From: Caenorhabditis remanei | Lineage: Eukaryota > Nematoda > Chromadorea > Rhabditida > Rhabditidae | DNA: 64,000 nt | Direction of reading: 5' to 3' | Assembly (NCBI RefSeq): GCF_010183535.1 | Contig: NC_071332.1 | Location: 9,486,001-9,550,000, forward strand | In this document: positions 38,041 through 48,700 of the stretch, piece after piece | How the letters are laid out: every line of letters starts with the position of its first letter | How positions within the stretch are numbered: the first letter of the stretch is position 1 | Notes under the pieces: generated by a model | Databases searched by the model: none | The model's input: the letters and a program-made list of their open reading frames with translations, nothing else | What the model was told of the DNA's origin: nothing | Program-made: the position numbers and the translations under genes

Positions 38041-39942
38041 ATGGTCCGAACACGTATAAAGAAGTCTAACGATGTAGTTGATAGTGTTGGGATTCCGGCT
38101 GCGAAGAGAGTGAAGAATAAGAAGGAACAAGTTTCTGACGAAACTTATAAAACAAAAACGGTATCTAAGGAAATTTCGAAAACAAAACCCGTTTCTAACG
38201 TAACTTCTAAAACAAAACCCGTTTCTATGGAGTGTTCAAAAAAGAAACCAGTGCCTATCGAACCGGAAAGGTTCGGTTTGAATTATTCACTTCCACCTAC
38301 TCCGAGCTTTGAAGACGATATGTTAATTGATGAGAACTTCGGCAACTGCGAAAATGTTGAAACTGAGACTACTGCCACTGAAGATACTTCGAAAATTCTT
38401 AAAGAAGCAGCCACTTATCATCAATTGCGAAATGTGAAAATGGAAAGAGCTATAAATTGTGTAAAAGTGGGTCACATATCTCGTATCAATTTCGTAACGT
38501 TTGCTTTCAGCACGAAGTCTTCGAAACTCCGAAAACACCTCGTTTCCCACCTACGAACTTCTTTAAAAAGAAGAATTCAACATCTCGTCTAACGGCTCCA
38601 TTGCAAGATTTAGTGGATATTGATACAAGTAGCTCTTCGATGTTCAGTGATGGAATGAGAAATGTTCAGTCCGATGCGCCCACTTCGGCTCCTCTGGTCA
38701 CGACACCTTCATATGCCGCACGTGTCACTCCCTTCCTTCACTCGAAAACAGGCGAAGGGTCTCAGTTTTCTTCAAATAATGACAAATGGAATCCGATTGG
38801 ATTTACCGTTAATAATCTCTACAACTTGGAAAAAGGAATTCCGCTGTCACGATCGGAATGCGAAGTTGATAATTTTTCCTATAATTCTTATTCCATTCAC
38901 GTTTTACAGGAAAACCTTCAAAAGCTCTCTAAAACCCTTCAAGAAACAGACTTCTACCCAATACTAGAACTTGCCCAAAAGTTTCATAACGTAAATTCGG
39001 ATTTGGAAAAGTTGGCATTGGGTCTGGCTTTTAATACTGCAATGGTAACTGACACGGTAAGGGTTTTTATACTTAACACTTGCAGAACAATAAACTGGTA
39101 AACCGTCTTCGTCAAGCTGAGAAATCCAAAGGAATATATGATAGAGAGGTAAACGCTTCTTTTACATATACACCCTGTTATAAGTTGCTGATTTCCAGTG
39201 CGATTTCATAAAAGGAATCGGATTCGATCTAAGGAGGGCCACGGAGAACGAGGAAAATGTTATGCTACCGTGCAAAAAGACCTTCAAACTCTCTTCGATT
39301 GTTACTCCATCTGAAGCTTCTAAGTGGACATCATCTCGTTTTTATGGCGATGCGCGACTTCTCTTCCGATTTGTTTTTAAAGAAGTAATTCTTTGAAAAG
39401 ACAAAGCTTTCAATAACAGTATTCTCTTTCAGGTCGCTAAAAGAGACCCGTTTTTCGTCGCATATTCTGCCCAAGACTACTCAAACGCTGGTTACATTCC
39501 ATTCGGCGACAAATTCTTCGGACCATTAGTTCGTACGTTCCATATACTTCCTACGAAAATGAAGTCACTGTTTTCTTATAGGATTTGTAATCAGAGGTTT
39601 CCGACAAGACAGCGACTTAAACATTCGAACTACTTTGCAGTGCGTGGCTAGAGAAACTATGACAAATTTTGTGTGAGATGATTTGCTTGTGAATTGGTGA
39701 TGAAATGTTAAAATTACAGTGATCGGTTCCGTAAGGAATATAAAGCACAAATGGACACCACCCCGAAAGAAGTCGCGTTTACTCTGAAGCAATATCTCGA
39801 GGAAGTAAAGGAATTAGATGAAGGATCGTATGTGTAAGTCTCTTTCACATCGCCGTAAATTCTAATTCCGTTTCATTTCAGCACAGCTCTTGATCTCTCC
39901 ACCACCAACTCTCCGCAATTCGATTACGCCTGTCTTATCTAA
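38041..39942 (+). CDS. Second transposon protein, possible end-binding accessory factor
   Basis: Starts at ATG 38041 after a TTTTCCAG acceptor. Exons include about 38041-38466, 38511-39056, 39086-39148, 39199-39384, 39433-39531 and further pieces to the stop at 39940-39942; the last exon ends SPQFDYACLI. The N-terminus is Lys/Thr-rich with imperfect repeats (KTKTVSKEISKTKPVSNVTS). The middle is Ser/Pro-rich. The C-terminal third is globular (SRFYGDARLLFRFVFKEV, GYIPFGDKFFGPLV, TTLQCVARETMTNF), slightly reminiscent of BEN-type helical domains. I do not recognise it with confidence. By position and by analogy with TnpA of CACTA elements it may bind the subterminal motifs. AATAAA follows at 40029. 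Confidence 0.6.
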
Positions 39943-40109
39943 CCGTCGACCAAGAACTTGCTTTAATTTCTTTATGATTCTTTCAATTTTTCCCCATTCG
40001 TTTTTGTTAATTTCTGTTGGTTTTTTGTAATAAATTTGGTTTAATAATCACATTTTCACTGTTTTCTATCGATTGCAGAGAGAAGCGGGAAGGGGGAGGA
40101 GGAGGGAGA

Positions 40110-40230
40110 GGAGCGACTTTTTCGGCGCGCGGACTCAAAACGGACCGTATACGGACCACATACAATCCTCTGCGAATTCGTGCTGAGTCCACGCGCGGCC
40201 CATATATCGCCCATATTGCGTCCGTGGCGG
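40110..40230. repeat. Right subterminal GTCCGC-motif array
   Basis: Several copies of GGACCGTATACGGACC-like, GAGTCC and GTCCGTGGCGGAC motifs precede the right terminus, mirroring the left array. This strip is GC-rich against an AT-rich background. Confidence 0.65.
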
Positions 40231-40240
40231 ACTACCTGTG
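40231..40240 (-). repeat. Right terminal inverted repeat
   Basis: ACTACCTGTG, exactly inverse to 34634-34643, followed by the duplicated target AC. Confidence 0.9.
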
Positions 40241-40242
40241 AC

Positions 40243-40251
40243 CATGGAACC
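40243..40251 (-). tRNA. tRNA-Gln(UUG), 5' 9 nt of the split gene
   Basis: On the minus strand this reads GGTTCCATG, the 5' acceptor strand (complementary to TGGAACC at 34572-34578) plus positions 8-9. It completes the tRNA whose remaining 63 nt lie at 34571-34633. Confidence 0.88.
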
Positions 40252-41068
40252 ACATTTCGAGATGATTCTAAGTGCGTATAATTCGGAGCGGAGGATTCAG
40301 GTGATGGACAGCATAGGAGACAACCTTTTTGATAGAGAATGAGAAACAGGGAAGAAGGAGAAGCCGAAAACAAACAGAACAGGTCGTAAGCTGCTTTTTA
40401 GGCAGTCGGGAAGAGAAAAGTCGTGAATGGTCGGCCAATTAGTGTAACGCAGAACTGAACAAAAACAATACCAACGTTCAATAGGTGTGAAGTTTCCTCT
40501 TTTTCTCGGGGCGAGGGGCAGATTGCAGCAATGTCTGCTGAACAATACGAACAATCGAAATATACAAGTACTCGGATTACTAAACTATATGGTCAATAAC
40601 GAAATTGATCGAAATTCATAAGACTCGATCTAGAAAGATACAGTTCTTTGATTATTCAGAAAACTTCATTTTCAAAACATCACTTATTCCCAAAGAGCCA
40701 AGAGAGCAACTCATTGTCTGATCACTTGATAGACTAATCATACTCATAATGAGCACAAGAACCGGAAAACTTCAAAACAATTAGACATCTCTTTCGGGAA
40801 TTATATATTTTCACGCGCTTTTCTCTTATTGAGTGGGAACTTGTGATCTCGAAATTCACGTATTCTTCCCTTTCCGTCTGAGCCTCGTTCATTGCCTGAT
40901 ATCATTTCTCTGTTCTTCAAACTTACGCATTCTTTCCGTTCCATCTGATATAGGAAATTCGAAAAATAGTAATTTGAATACAAGTCACGGTTGACCGCTA
41001 ATAACACCCGACTACTCCTCTTCTGATATATTCCTTGTACATTTGTTCCTTTGGAGTCTGTGTTCCAA
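40252..41068. other. No gene seen
   Basis: AT-rich spacer between the transposon insertion and the first chemoreceptor gene. It is the probable upstream region of both. No exon or repeat recognised. Confidence 0.45.
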
Positions 41069-42436
41069 ATGTCAACTCCAGATGCTGTCGATTTGATTCT
41101 TCGCCAAAATATTGGATGTGATTCTGGAGAATCCGATGCATTACAATATCTGAAATTCGGACTGCAATTGGCATATGTGCTACCATTCGGATTACTGTAT
41201 CTTTCGTTTATGATCACAATTGTGAAGAGAAAAAAGGATCGAGAGCTGTTTGAAGACTCATTTTTCACATTACACTTGGCAGACGGGATTATCGTGAGTT
41301 CTTTGAGATAAAGTAGTAGGTACCGTAGTTCTATACTAAACTTTGTGTACCAATAAAAAAAGTTTTCAAAGATGCAATTTGTTCTCGAAATATTTGGGAG
41401 CTCAAATACAACTCAAACTTCAATTTTTCTTGACAGATTCAAACTGCAGACATTTTCAGTCAAATTTAGCTTTTTAACCATTGAAAAAATCTCACATATT
41501 TGATCATTAAAACTAAACTATTTCTATATTCTCCCATCAACTTTTCTTCAATTTTCAGACACTCTACTTCTTAATATCAGACACCAGTTTCTTCCGTTTG
41601 ACCTCTTATTTCCGTCCAGTCTGTGAATATCTTGTACCATTACTCAAGGATCCTGCATACACTCTGACTCCATTTTATACTGCTTACATGTATGCTCAAC
41701 TGGCCAAAATGTTGTCCACATTGGCAATGAGTGTTAACAGATATACTTCAGTCAATAACCCGGTTAACCATAAAATTGTGAGTTGCAAATTATATGAACT
41801 CACTTTTAACTTGCTCTTGCAGTTTTGGTTTCAACACTGCAACAAAGTGATTCTCGGAATATTCGTAATTCCACTATTCCTAGTGTGGCCAGTTGCAATC
41901 GGAACCACAAGTTTTTTACCATTCAAAGGAAATGGAAATATAAATTATGAGCACAAATTACCGTGGGCTCGAACCACCTACGGTAGACTTGGAGTAGCAG
42001 TTCCCACTCTTATATTCACTGTCTATTCGAGTATTGTAACTACTTCAAAACTTCGAAAACTCGGTGGACACATGAAGAAAGTTGAATTCTCAATGAATAT
42101 GGCCACTGTGTTCACTGCATGTGGATTCGTATTGCTTGTCGGTTTACAAATATGTTATCTCTTTGTCAATGCTGAAAATTTATTGGATAAAATGTGGGTG
42201 GTCAAGATTATCATGGCTGCCACTCAGATCAGTAATGACTTCTATATGTTGAGGTAGGTTCAGCGCCTTTTCCCAAAGACTTTTCTGATATTTACAGTGG
42301 TCCAGTTGTGCTGCTAATTCTTGACAAAAAGATGAGAGCCTCATTATTTATCTGCGGAAAAAATCAAAAGAACTCGAGAAGAACAACGAAAGCATCGATT
42401 CAGCCAATTACAATGGTTCAATCTCATGCTAATTGA
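41069..42436 (+). CDS. Seven-transmembrane chemoreceptor, srg-type
   Basis: Exons 41069-41293, 41559-41777, 41823-42253 and 42298-42436 join in frame to 337 residues. Seven hydrophobic segments can be traced (GLQLAYVLPFGLLYLSFMI first; SIVTTSKLRKLG marks the end of TM5). Family-like motifs are AKMLSTLAMSVNRYTSV after TM3, NYEHKLPWARTTYGRL before TM5, and NDFYMLSGPVVLLILDKKMR in TM7, which resemble the SRG receptor family. The C-terminus is short and basic. Such receptors typically sit on the cilia of chemosensory neurons. It is a head-to-tail duplicate of the next gene with identical intron positions. The family could be srg or a close relative (srv, sru). Confidence 0.85.
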
Positions 42437-42870
42437 AATGGGTCAGTGTGTCTTTTGTTGTATTGATTTTCTGATTATTCCAATGAAACAATACACCTTC
42501 GGCTTTTGGAATGAAGAACTTCTGCACTTTTAAACATGTAGCTGATGATATTTCTTTGCCGAACGGAAATACAACAGGGAATTCGATGTTGCCTTCTTCA
42601 ATTTTTGAGTTTCAGATGTACAAATAGACACTGGTGTCATTTGAAAATCAGAGATTAGATATTGAAGGCGCCTCTTGTTTTCTGAATATCCTCTGTTTTG
42701 GTCATTAGCATAATTTATTACATTGATAGTGGATCACGAATACGTGCCAAAACAAGTGAAGATCACGGATCAATGAGCATTTCTTCGAAAGACACTCCCA
42801 CTCATTTCATTTTGATACATTATTCAATATCAGTTCTCAAGCTCTCATTCATTTCATTCAAACTGTCTTC
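42437..42870. other. Intergenic spacer, no gene seen
   Basis: AT-rich spacer between two tandem chemoreceptor genes, likely the promoter of the second. Confidence 0.45.
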
Positions 42871-44131
42871 ATGATGGTTGAAATAGATGCTGCAATAGGA
42901 TATCTTCGTGATCGAGTCAGTTGTGATTCTGGAGATTCGGATGAATCTCAATATATGAAATTCGGTATTCAACTCTCTTATGTTTTGCCGTTTGCGTTTT
43001 TATACTTTTCATTTTTGATAGCGATTGTCAAGAGAAGAAGACACTGCGAGCTATTTGAAGATTCGTTTTTTGCTTTACACCTCGTGGATGGAATTGTGGT
43101 ATGCGCTTTTCATGATTTTTTCATTAGACTTTGTATTATTATTTTTCGACAGTTTTGTTCTTTTTCATTGAAAGTTCCAAACTTTTGATTCTGTTCGATC
43201 TTATTTTCCCAAAAATACTTTATAACTTCTATTCCAGACTCTGATATTCCTTCTTCTTGATATATCTTTTCTCCGTTTGACAACCTACATTCGACCAGTC
43301 TGTGAATACTTTGTACCTTTTCTAAAATATGATTCCTACTACCTTACACCATATTTCACAGTCTATCTCTATGCTCAATTTGCCAAAATGCTCTCAACTT
43401 TAGCAATGAGTGTCAACAGGTACACATCCGTCAACTACCCGCTAATCCATAAATCGGTAAATTTTCAAATTTTTAAATGTGAGCAGTTTCAACTATATCT
43501 TTCTAGATTTGGATTCGCCATTGCCAAAAAGTTCTCATTGGAGTTCTGATCATTCCAATTCTGTTCGTTTGGCCCGTTGGAATTGCAAAAACCAGTTTTC
43601 TACCTAATAAAGGCCAAGGACTCATTATGTATGAGCATCGTTTTTGGTGGGCTCGAACTTCTTTCGGTCGGATTCTGATTGGTGGATCTACACTCGTCTT
43701 TACTATATTTTCGAGCATTGTGACTACTTACAAGTTGTCAAAACTCGGAAAGCATATGAGAAGAGTTGAAGTTTCGCTGACAATTGCAACAATATTCACT
43801 TCAGTTGGTTTTGTGTTGATGCTGACAGTTCAAGTAGTTCAGATTGTGGTTCCGCTTGATACTTTTGTGGATGACCCGTGGATTGCAGCTTTTCTCTTGG
43901 GAGCAACTCAATTTGTCAATGATTTTTACATGTTAAGGTGAGATTCACTGAATATAATTTTTAATTTTATTCATTCAAAACATTTCTAGTGGTCCCGTCG
44001 TCTTGCTCATTCTCGATAGAAAAATCCGGAAGTCCATCCTTCATTGCTCACTTCGACGATCGAATTCAGATAAGAGAATTCTCGAAGTTTCTGCAAGACC
44101 AGTCACAATAACCGAAACTCATATGTTTTGA
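42871..44131 (+). CDS. Seven-transmembrane chemoreceptor, srg-type (tandem copy)
   Basis: Exons 42871-43098, 43238-43456, 43507-43937 and 43990-44131 join in frame to 339 residues. The protein matches its upstream neighbour throughout: CDSGDSDESQYMKFGIQLSY at the N-terminus, AKMLSTLAMSVNRYTSVNYP after TM3, YEHRFWWARTSFGR before TM5, and NDFYMLSGPVVLLILDRKIR in TM7. Intron positions and phases are the same, so the pair arose by tandem duplication. It ends TITETHMF. A plasma-membrane chemosensory role is inferred from the family. Two start ATGs are adjacent (42871 and 42874). Confidence 0.86.
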
Positions 44132-44286
44132 TGTTTGGCTTTTCTCGTTTTTCCTCTTGAATTTTTGGAAATTCTATTTTTATAAATATTCGGTTGACTG
44201 ATGCACACACATCAAAAGTTGATAATTTTATTTAGAGGTAATACTACACACAAACACTGATGAATAAAATAACAAGGAGCATAGGT

Positions 44287-45760
44287 TTACCACATTGTTA
44301 GAGTTTTAGCTGATGGTGACTTCACAATGATCTTGACAGTATCTCCATTTTTGGATGATTGCCGAGTATTTGAAGTATTCTGTGGAACTTCTGGAGAGAT
44401 TTTGAATAATGAAGAACGAAGACGTTTGTTCATGATGAGAAGGACGATGGGAGAGCTGAAAAATGATCATTATGATCTCATTAACACTTTTGAAACATCA
44501 GATGAGTTGGATAGACGTCAAGGAGAGAGTCATCTGATTTTTAGAGTAATTTGCGCATTTTTCTCACCTCATTAGATAAAAATCATTGCAAATGAACTCT
44601 ATTTTCTTCAAGATACTACCAAAAGCAAGGTTCTCAACAAGAAAAGATGTCGAGAATATTAGAAGAATCGCCTGAAATATTATCGAAATAAAAAAGTTCC
44701 GACATTTTTTCCCCCTCGGTGTTTGCAGACTCAAGCCAAAATTATCAAATTTTGGCTTGAGTCTGCAAACACCGAGGGGGAAAAAATGTCGGAACTTTTT
44801 TGTTGCGACAATAGGAAAAATGATTAAAGTTTTAATTATTTTTGAGAATCCTACCTGAATAATAATATAAATTATAAAAACCGCACTGATGACAACGGTT
44901 GATAATGTTAATGAACGCTCCAAGTTTTTCAATTTGTTTTTGAATTTTTTCGTGAGTCGATATGTCTTTATATTGGTGAGAAGAATGAAAAGAAAGGCCG
45001 CAAAGCTGACAACAAGCTTGAATAGTGTTGTTCGAACCTGGAAGTGTACTGTACTACAGTGATAGTTTCTATAAGTTTCCAACTTACAAATGGCACTACT
45101 TTTTCATAACCGAGTAGCGCTTCACCAACATAAATGTCGAGTCGCGTTGGGGAGATAGCAAGTTGCCACGTGAAAAGGACAGGACAAACCATAGAAACAA
45201 TGATGACGTGGTTTGTGTGCTTCTTCCAAAACTGAAATTAGTTCAAAATAGTTATACATAACATATCTGAAAACGGAACCAACCAATTTGTGCCAGATCG
45301 GATATGCAACACATGTGAATCTGTTTGCAGATAGCAATGAGATTGAGAATATCTTTGCAAATTGAAAGTAGTTAAACCCAAAAAGATATGGTGTGAGAAT
45401 ATACGTTGGCTTTGGAAACCAATTCCAGAAGACGTAGCATAATGGATTGACATAGATAAGAGGACGAGTCAGACCGAAATCCAGAACCACCACAATCAGA
45501 CTCTGAAATCAACACGATGGTTAGTGTTATGAATTCCACAAATATACCACAACTCCATCGAGCACATATATCTTAAAATATGCATCCGAGAACATTTGTT
45601 CCGATTTGTGGGCCTTCAGAATTTTCAGAATCACAAACAAATACAAAATGGAGATTGGAAGGGCATAAGCCAATTGAAGAATGTACATAATAGTCTGAGT
45701 GACTACAGTACGATCTTGATATGCACATGTTCTGATTGACGGATCTTGAAGTTCTTCCAT
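44287..45760 (-). CDS. Seven-transmembrane chemoreceptor, srg-type, inverted paralogue
   Basis: Minus-strand exons 45760-45548, 45502-45284, 45231-45088, 45037-44855, 44671-44568 and 44455-44287 join in frame to 343 residues. Motifs parallel the two plus-strand receptors: LQLAYALPISILYLFVILK, FAKIFSISLLSANRFTCVAYP, and CNDFYLMSSPIVLLIMNKRLR. It has two extra introns. One of them (44672-44854) carries a perfect foldback of 54-bp arms and interrupts TM6, where the paralogues have continuous coding sequence. A TTTCAG acceptor abuts the ATG, suggesting trans-splicing. It faces the other two receptors tail-to-tail. Confidence 0.83.
44690..44801. repeat. Perfect foldback: 54-bp inverted repeat with 4-nt loop
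   Basis: Arm 1 is 44690-44743, arm 2 is 44748-44801, and the loop is ATCA. I find no mismatch over the 54 pairs. The arms begin AAAAAAGTTCCGACATTTTT and contain CCCCCTCGGTGTTTGCAGAC. The structure lies entirely within an intron of the minus-strand receptor gene. No clear flanking target duplication is seen. Confidence 0.93.
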
Positions 45761-48700
45761 CTGAAACATTTAAATTTATATTGAAAATAGGAAGCACTGT
45801 TTTTTCAAAACTTTTTTTTAGCTGCAACGAAAGTCAAAAAAAGGATGTGTGACTCTAGGACAATGCAAGTGTAGTGATGTGAAAAAAATGGGCAAAAGTC
45901 ATAAGAAATACTCTCTTTTTTTCTCAGATCAAAATTGGATACTGAGTCTTGGTCATGGCTTTGGTCTATGTTCCCACACCCAAATGTTCAACATCTTTCT
46001 CTCTACTTTTTGTTGCAGAACGGAAATCAAGAGATTGATTGACAGGAAATTGAAAAAAGTATCACCTCTTCAAGATACTCCGGATAGTATTTGGTCATAA
46101 TGAAAGGGATAAATATGAACAGCAACATTGATATTCTTCAGCTCGTTTAGCGTGTTGATCAAACAACTCTGATCTGAAAAGGGAAAGAATAAGTATTGAA
46201 ATGTAATAATACAGAGATTTATACATGCAATTTCATGTAAAAACTTTTTTTGCCTCCAATAACAGGTTGTTTAAAAGTTTTATGAGGAGTATATCCAAAT
46301 CATAGAGTCATTATTTATTTGAACTTCTGATCATTTCTAAGTTACAGAAGTTCAGCTTTCTGAGAATCAGAATTTTAAATGTGAAATGAATTGGTACAAC
46401 TGTTACTGTAACAATCGATGCGAACTGTTCCGGTAAATACGAACTATTCTGAAAGAGGATTGTGAATGGAAACGAAACGTTTTCCGCTGTGTGGTTCAAA
46501 ATTTTGAGAAACTATTATCCCCGATTTCTTGTTCTGCCGGAATGAAATATCCATAAATTTCCTTAATCTTGAAGATGATTTTCATTTATGAGGAGTCAGT
46601 TTAACTTTTCTTGAAGCTTTTATCTGACTCATCTTGCTAATTTGTCTCATTTGTTTTGTTTTAGACTATTAAATTCTGATTCATACATTACTCAATCTTT
46701 TGATTTCAAACGTACTTCCGTGACAACATGCTTGTTTTCATGATCCATCACCATTGTTCCCACGATTTAAATAGCTCCGCCTTTACTTAGCATGACCAAT
46801 TCAAAAAGAAATGAGAATTACAACTGATTGTTTGAACTCAAAAATACAAATAATGTAAGATAGAAATATTAATGAATAGAACACAGGGAACTCTCGGAAC
46901 GGAGGAAAATATAAACTGATCAGTAAATAAAGTTGTACCCGACAACGTTCTCTGCAGGTGTTTCTGAAGTCTGCTTACGTGATAAGTAGTTTTTTGGGTG
47001 TCCTGAAAATGAAAGTGGCGTTTTTCATTTTCTGATGAATTGAGTGAGGAAATGAATGATTGATTGATTAATTGATATTAGGCGTGGAATTTCTCCGGCA
47101 ACCAAAAAGCAAACCTGTCAATCTGTAAAACTTGTGAAAAGTATGTATATCGAGAAAGAAAAGTGAAGGAATACGTCCTGACCGTAATGAATGAAATTCC
47201 AAAAACCATTCCGCAGTCAGAATGAATGAGACACAAATACACTTGTTCTCAGAAAAATGCATTCGAATAAAGTGTTCTTCAACATCCCAAAACAGGGGAA
47301 GAATAGGGATAATGGGAAGTACAGATCACATTTGAAACATTTTTCATAATCCATGAGAGGAAAGTTGTATACTGGGAAGCCAGTAATTCCAGAACAAAGT
47401 ACGTAGTTTTTTTTCAATGACCCTTTTTAAAGAAACTGGTCAACTGTTGTACGAGTGTTTCAGGTCTTTTCGTGATTTTTCATTTGTTTCCTACAAAAAC
47501 AACAACGGAGCTCTCAAACAGAGTTGTTTCGTTTTCTGAAGAAAAATCTCCATTATCAGAAAATTTTCAAATAGTTAGCTTTCAGGTCAGGCACTTACTC
47601 CGTTGATTGGAACTCGAAGATATATTTGAAAAGTAGCTCAAACATCCCTACCTCCGAGTTGAGAGTTTTCGATGCTCGGTCCCTTTTTCGTTCTCAACAG
47701 TATAAATTTTCTCCCACGGAAAAACACATTACCTTCGAATCGTTAAAAGTACATTTTTCCATACCTTTGTTTGTCTTTCGTTGCTCAAAGGTCATTCCCG
47801 TTCTCTCTTTTCTACTCTTAATTTGAAAAAGAAAAATCATTATGGGTACTTTCCCCATGTTCTAATTTCCTTCATTCTTCATCTTTGATTGTCACCCATG
47901 AAAAAGTCCCTCAATTGTAGGAGAACTCGAAGTTGAATTTCTAATATTTCATAGATTGCTTATTGATCAAACACCAATAAACAACCTCAAAATATGTATG
48001 TTTTTAGTGTACAGATTCCAGACAGTGACATCTGACGTTCTCGTTCAACCTTCAAATCCAGACAGTGTAACTCTAAGCGTATGATTTCAAGGTTATAACT
48101 ATTCTGATATGCTTTAATCTCTTCTGAAAGCAGGCATGTATCTTAATCTCTATCAGAATTCTAATTGCGTCTTCTATAAGATGTTAAATTTTACACGTTG
48201 AACAAAGGAACAAAGTTCCGCTTGAAGTCAGGTATCAAGTGAAGAACCTCACCGAGTTCTGCAGAACGCAAATATGTAATCTTGAGCGCTTGATTAAATT
48301 TAAGAACGAAATCCAAACACGAGTTCATCAGAGTGTGTAAGAATCTAAAAGTCTGAAACACCCAAATGATTCTGATGAGCTTATGAAATAAATCGAAATT
48401 TCATTACCTTCTTTTGACTATTTTCCCATATCTAAACCTCTTTTTGTATTCGGAAAAATCCAGAATCAGAAGTATTTTAATTCAAAAAAAAACTCTCTCG
48501 TGGCCATAATCATATGAGAGTTTCCATCAAAACAAAAGTTGTCTGATGAACTAATAACCAGACAGGAGAAGAATACATCCTTCCAATGGAAATTAGACTC
48601 CCACGAGTATTCTTCCGATTGCTCTATTAGTTTAGAGAACACCTTTGTCCCATTCACCTAACATAAATCTTTCTGAAAGTGGCGATCATATCTCATAGAT

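Larger units (their letters stand above)
34634..40240 (+). mobile_element. CMC-type (CACTA/Mirage/Chapaev) DNA transposon, 5.6 kb, inserted in tRNA-Gln
   Basis: The ends carry a perfect 10-bp inverted repeat, CACAGGTAGT (34634-34643) and ACTACCTGTG (40231-40240). AC is duplicated outside both ends (34632-34633 and 40241-40242), and removing the element plus one AC restores a tRNA gene exactly. Inside the termini are arrays of GCGGAC/GTCCGC motifs in both orientations, like the subterminal repeats of CACTA elements. Two genes in the same orientation follow: a transposase and a second protein. The CAC terminus, short TIR, 2-bp target duplication and transposase motifs fit the CMC superfamily, most like Mirage; the subfamily is less sure. 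Exact ends and open frames indicate a recent insertion. Confidence 0.9.

Noticed and set aside
44564..45082. Continuous 172-codon receptor frame through the foldback
   Set aside because: The frame is open by chance across the palindrome; splice sites at 44854 and 44672 remove it and restore the TM6 alignment with the paralogues.
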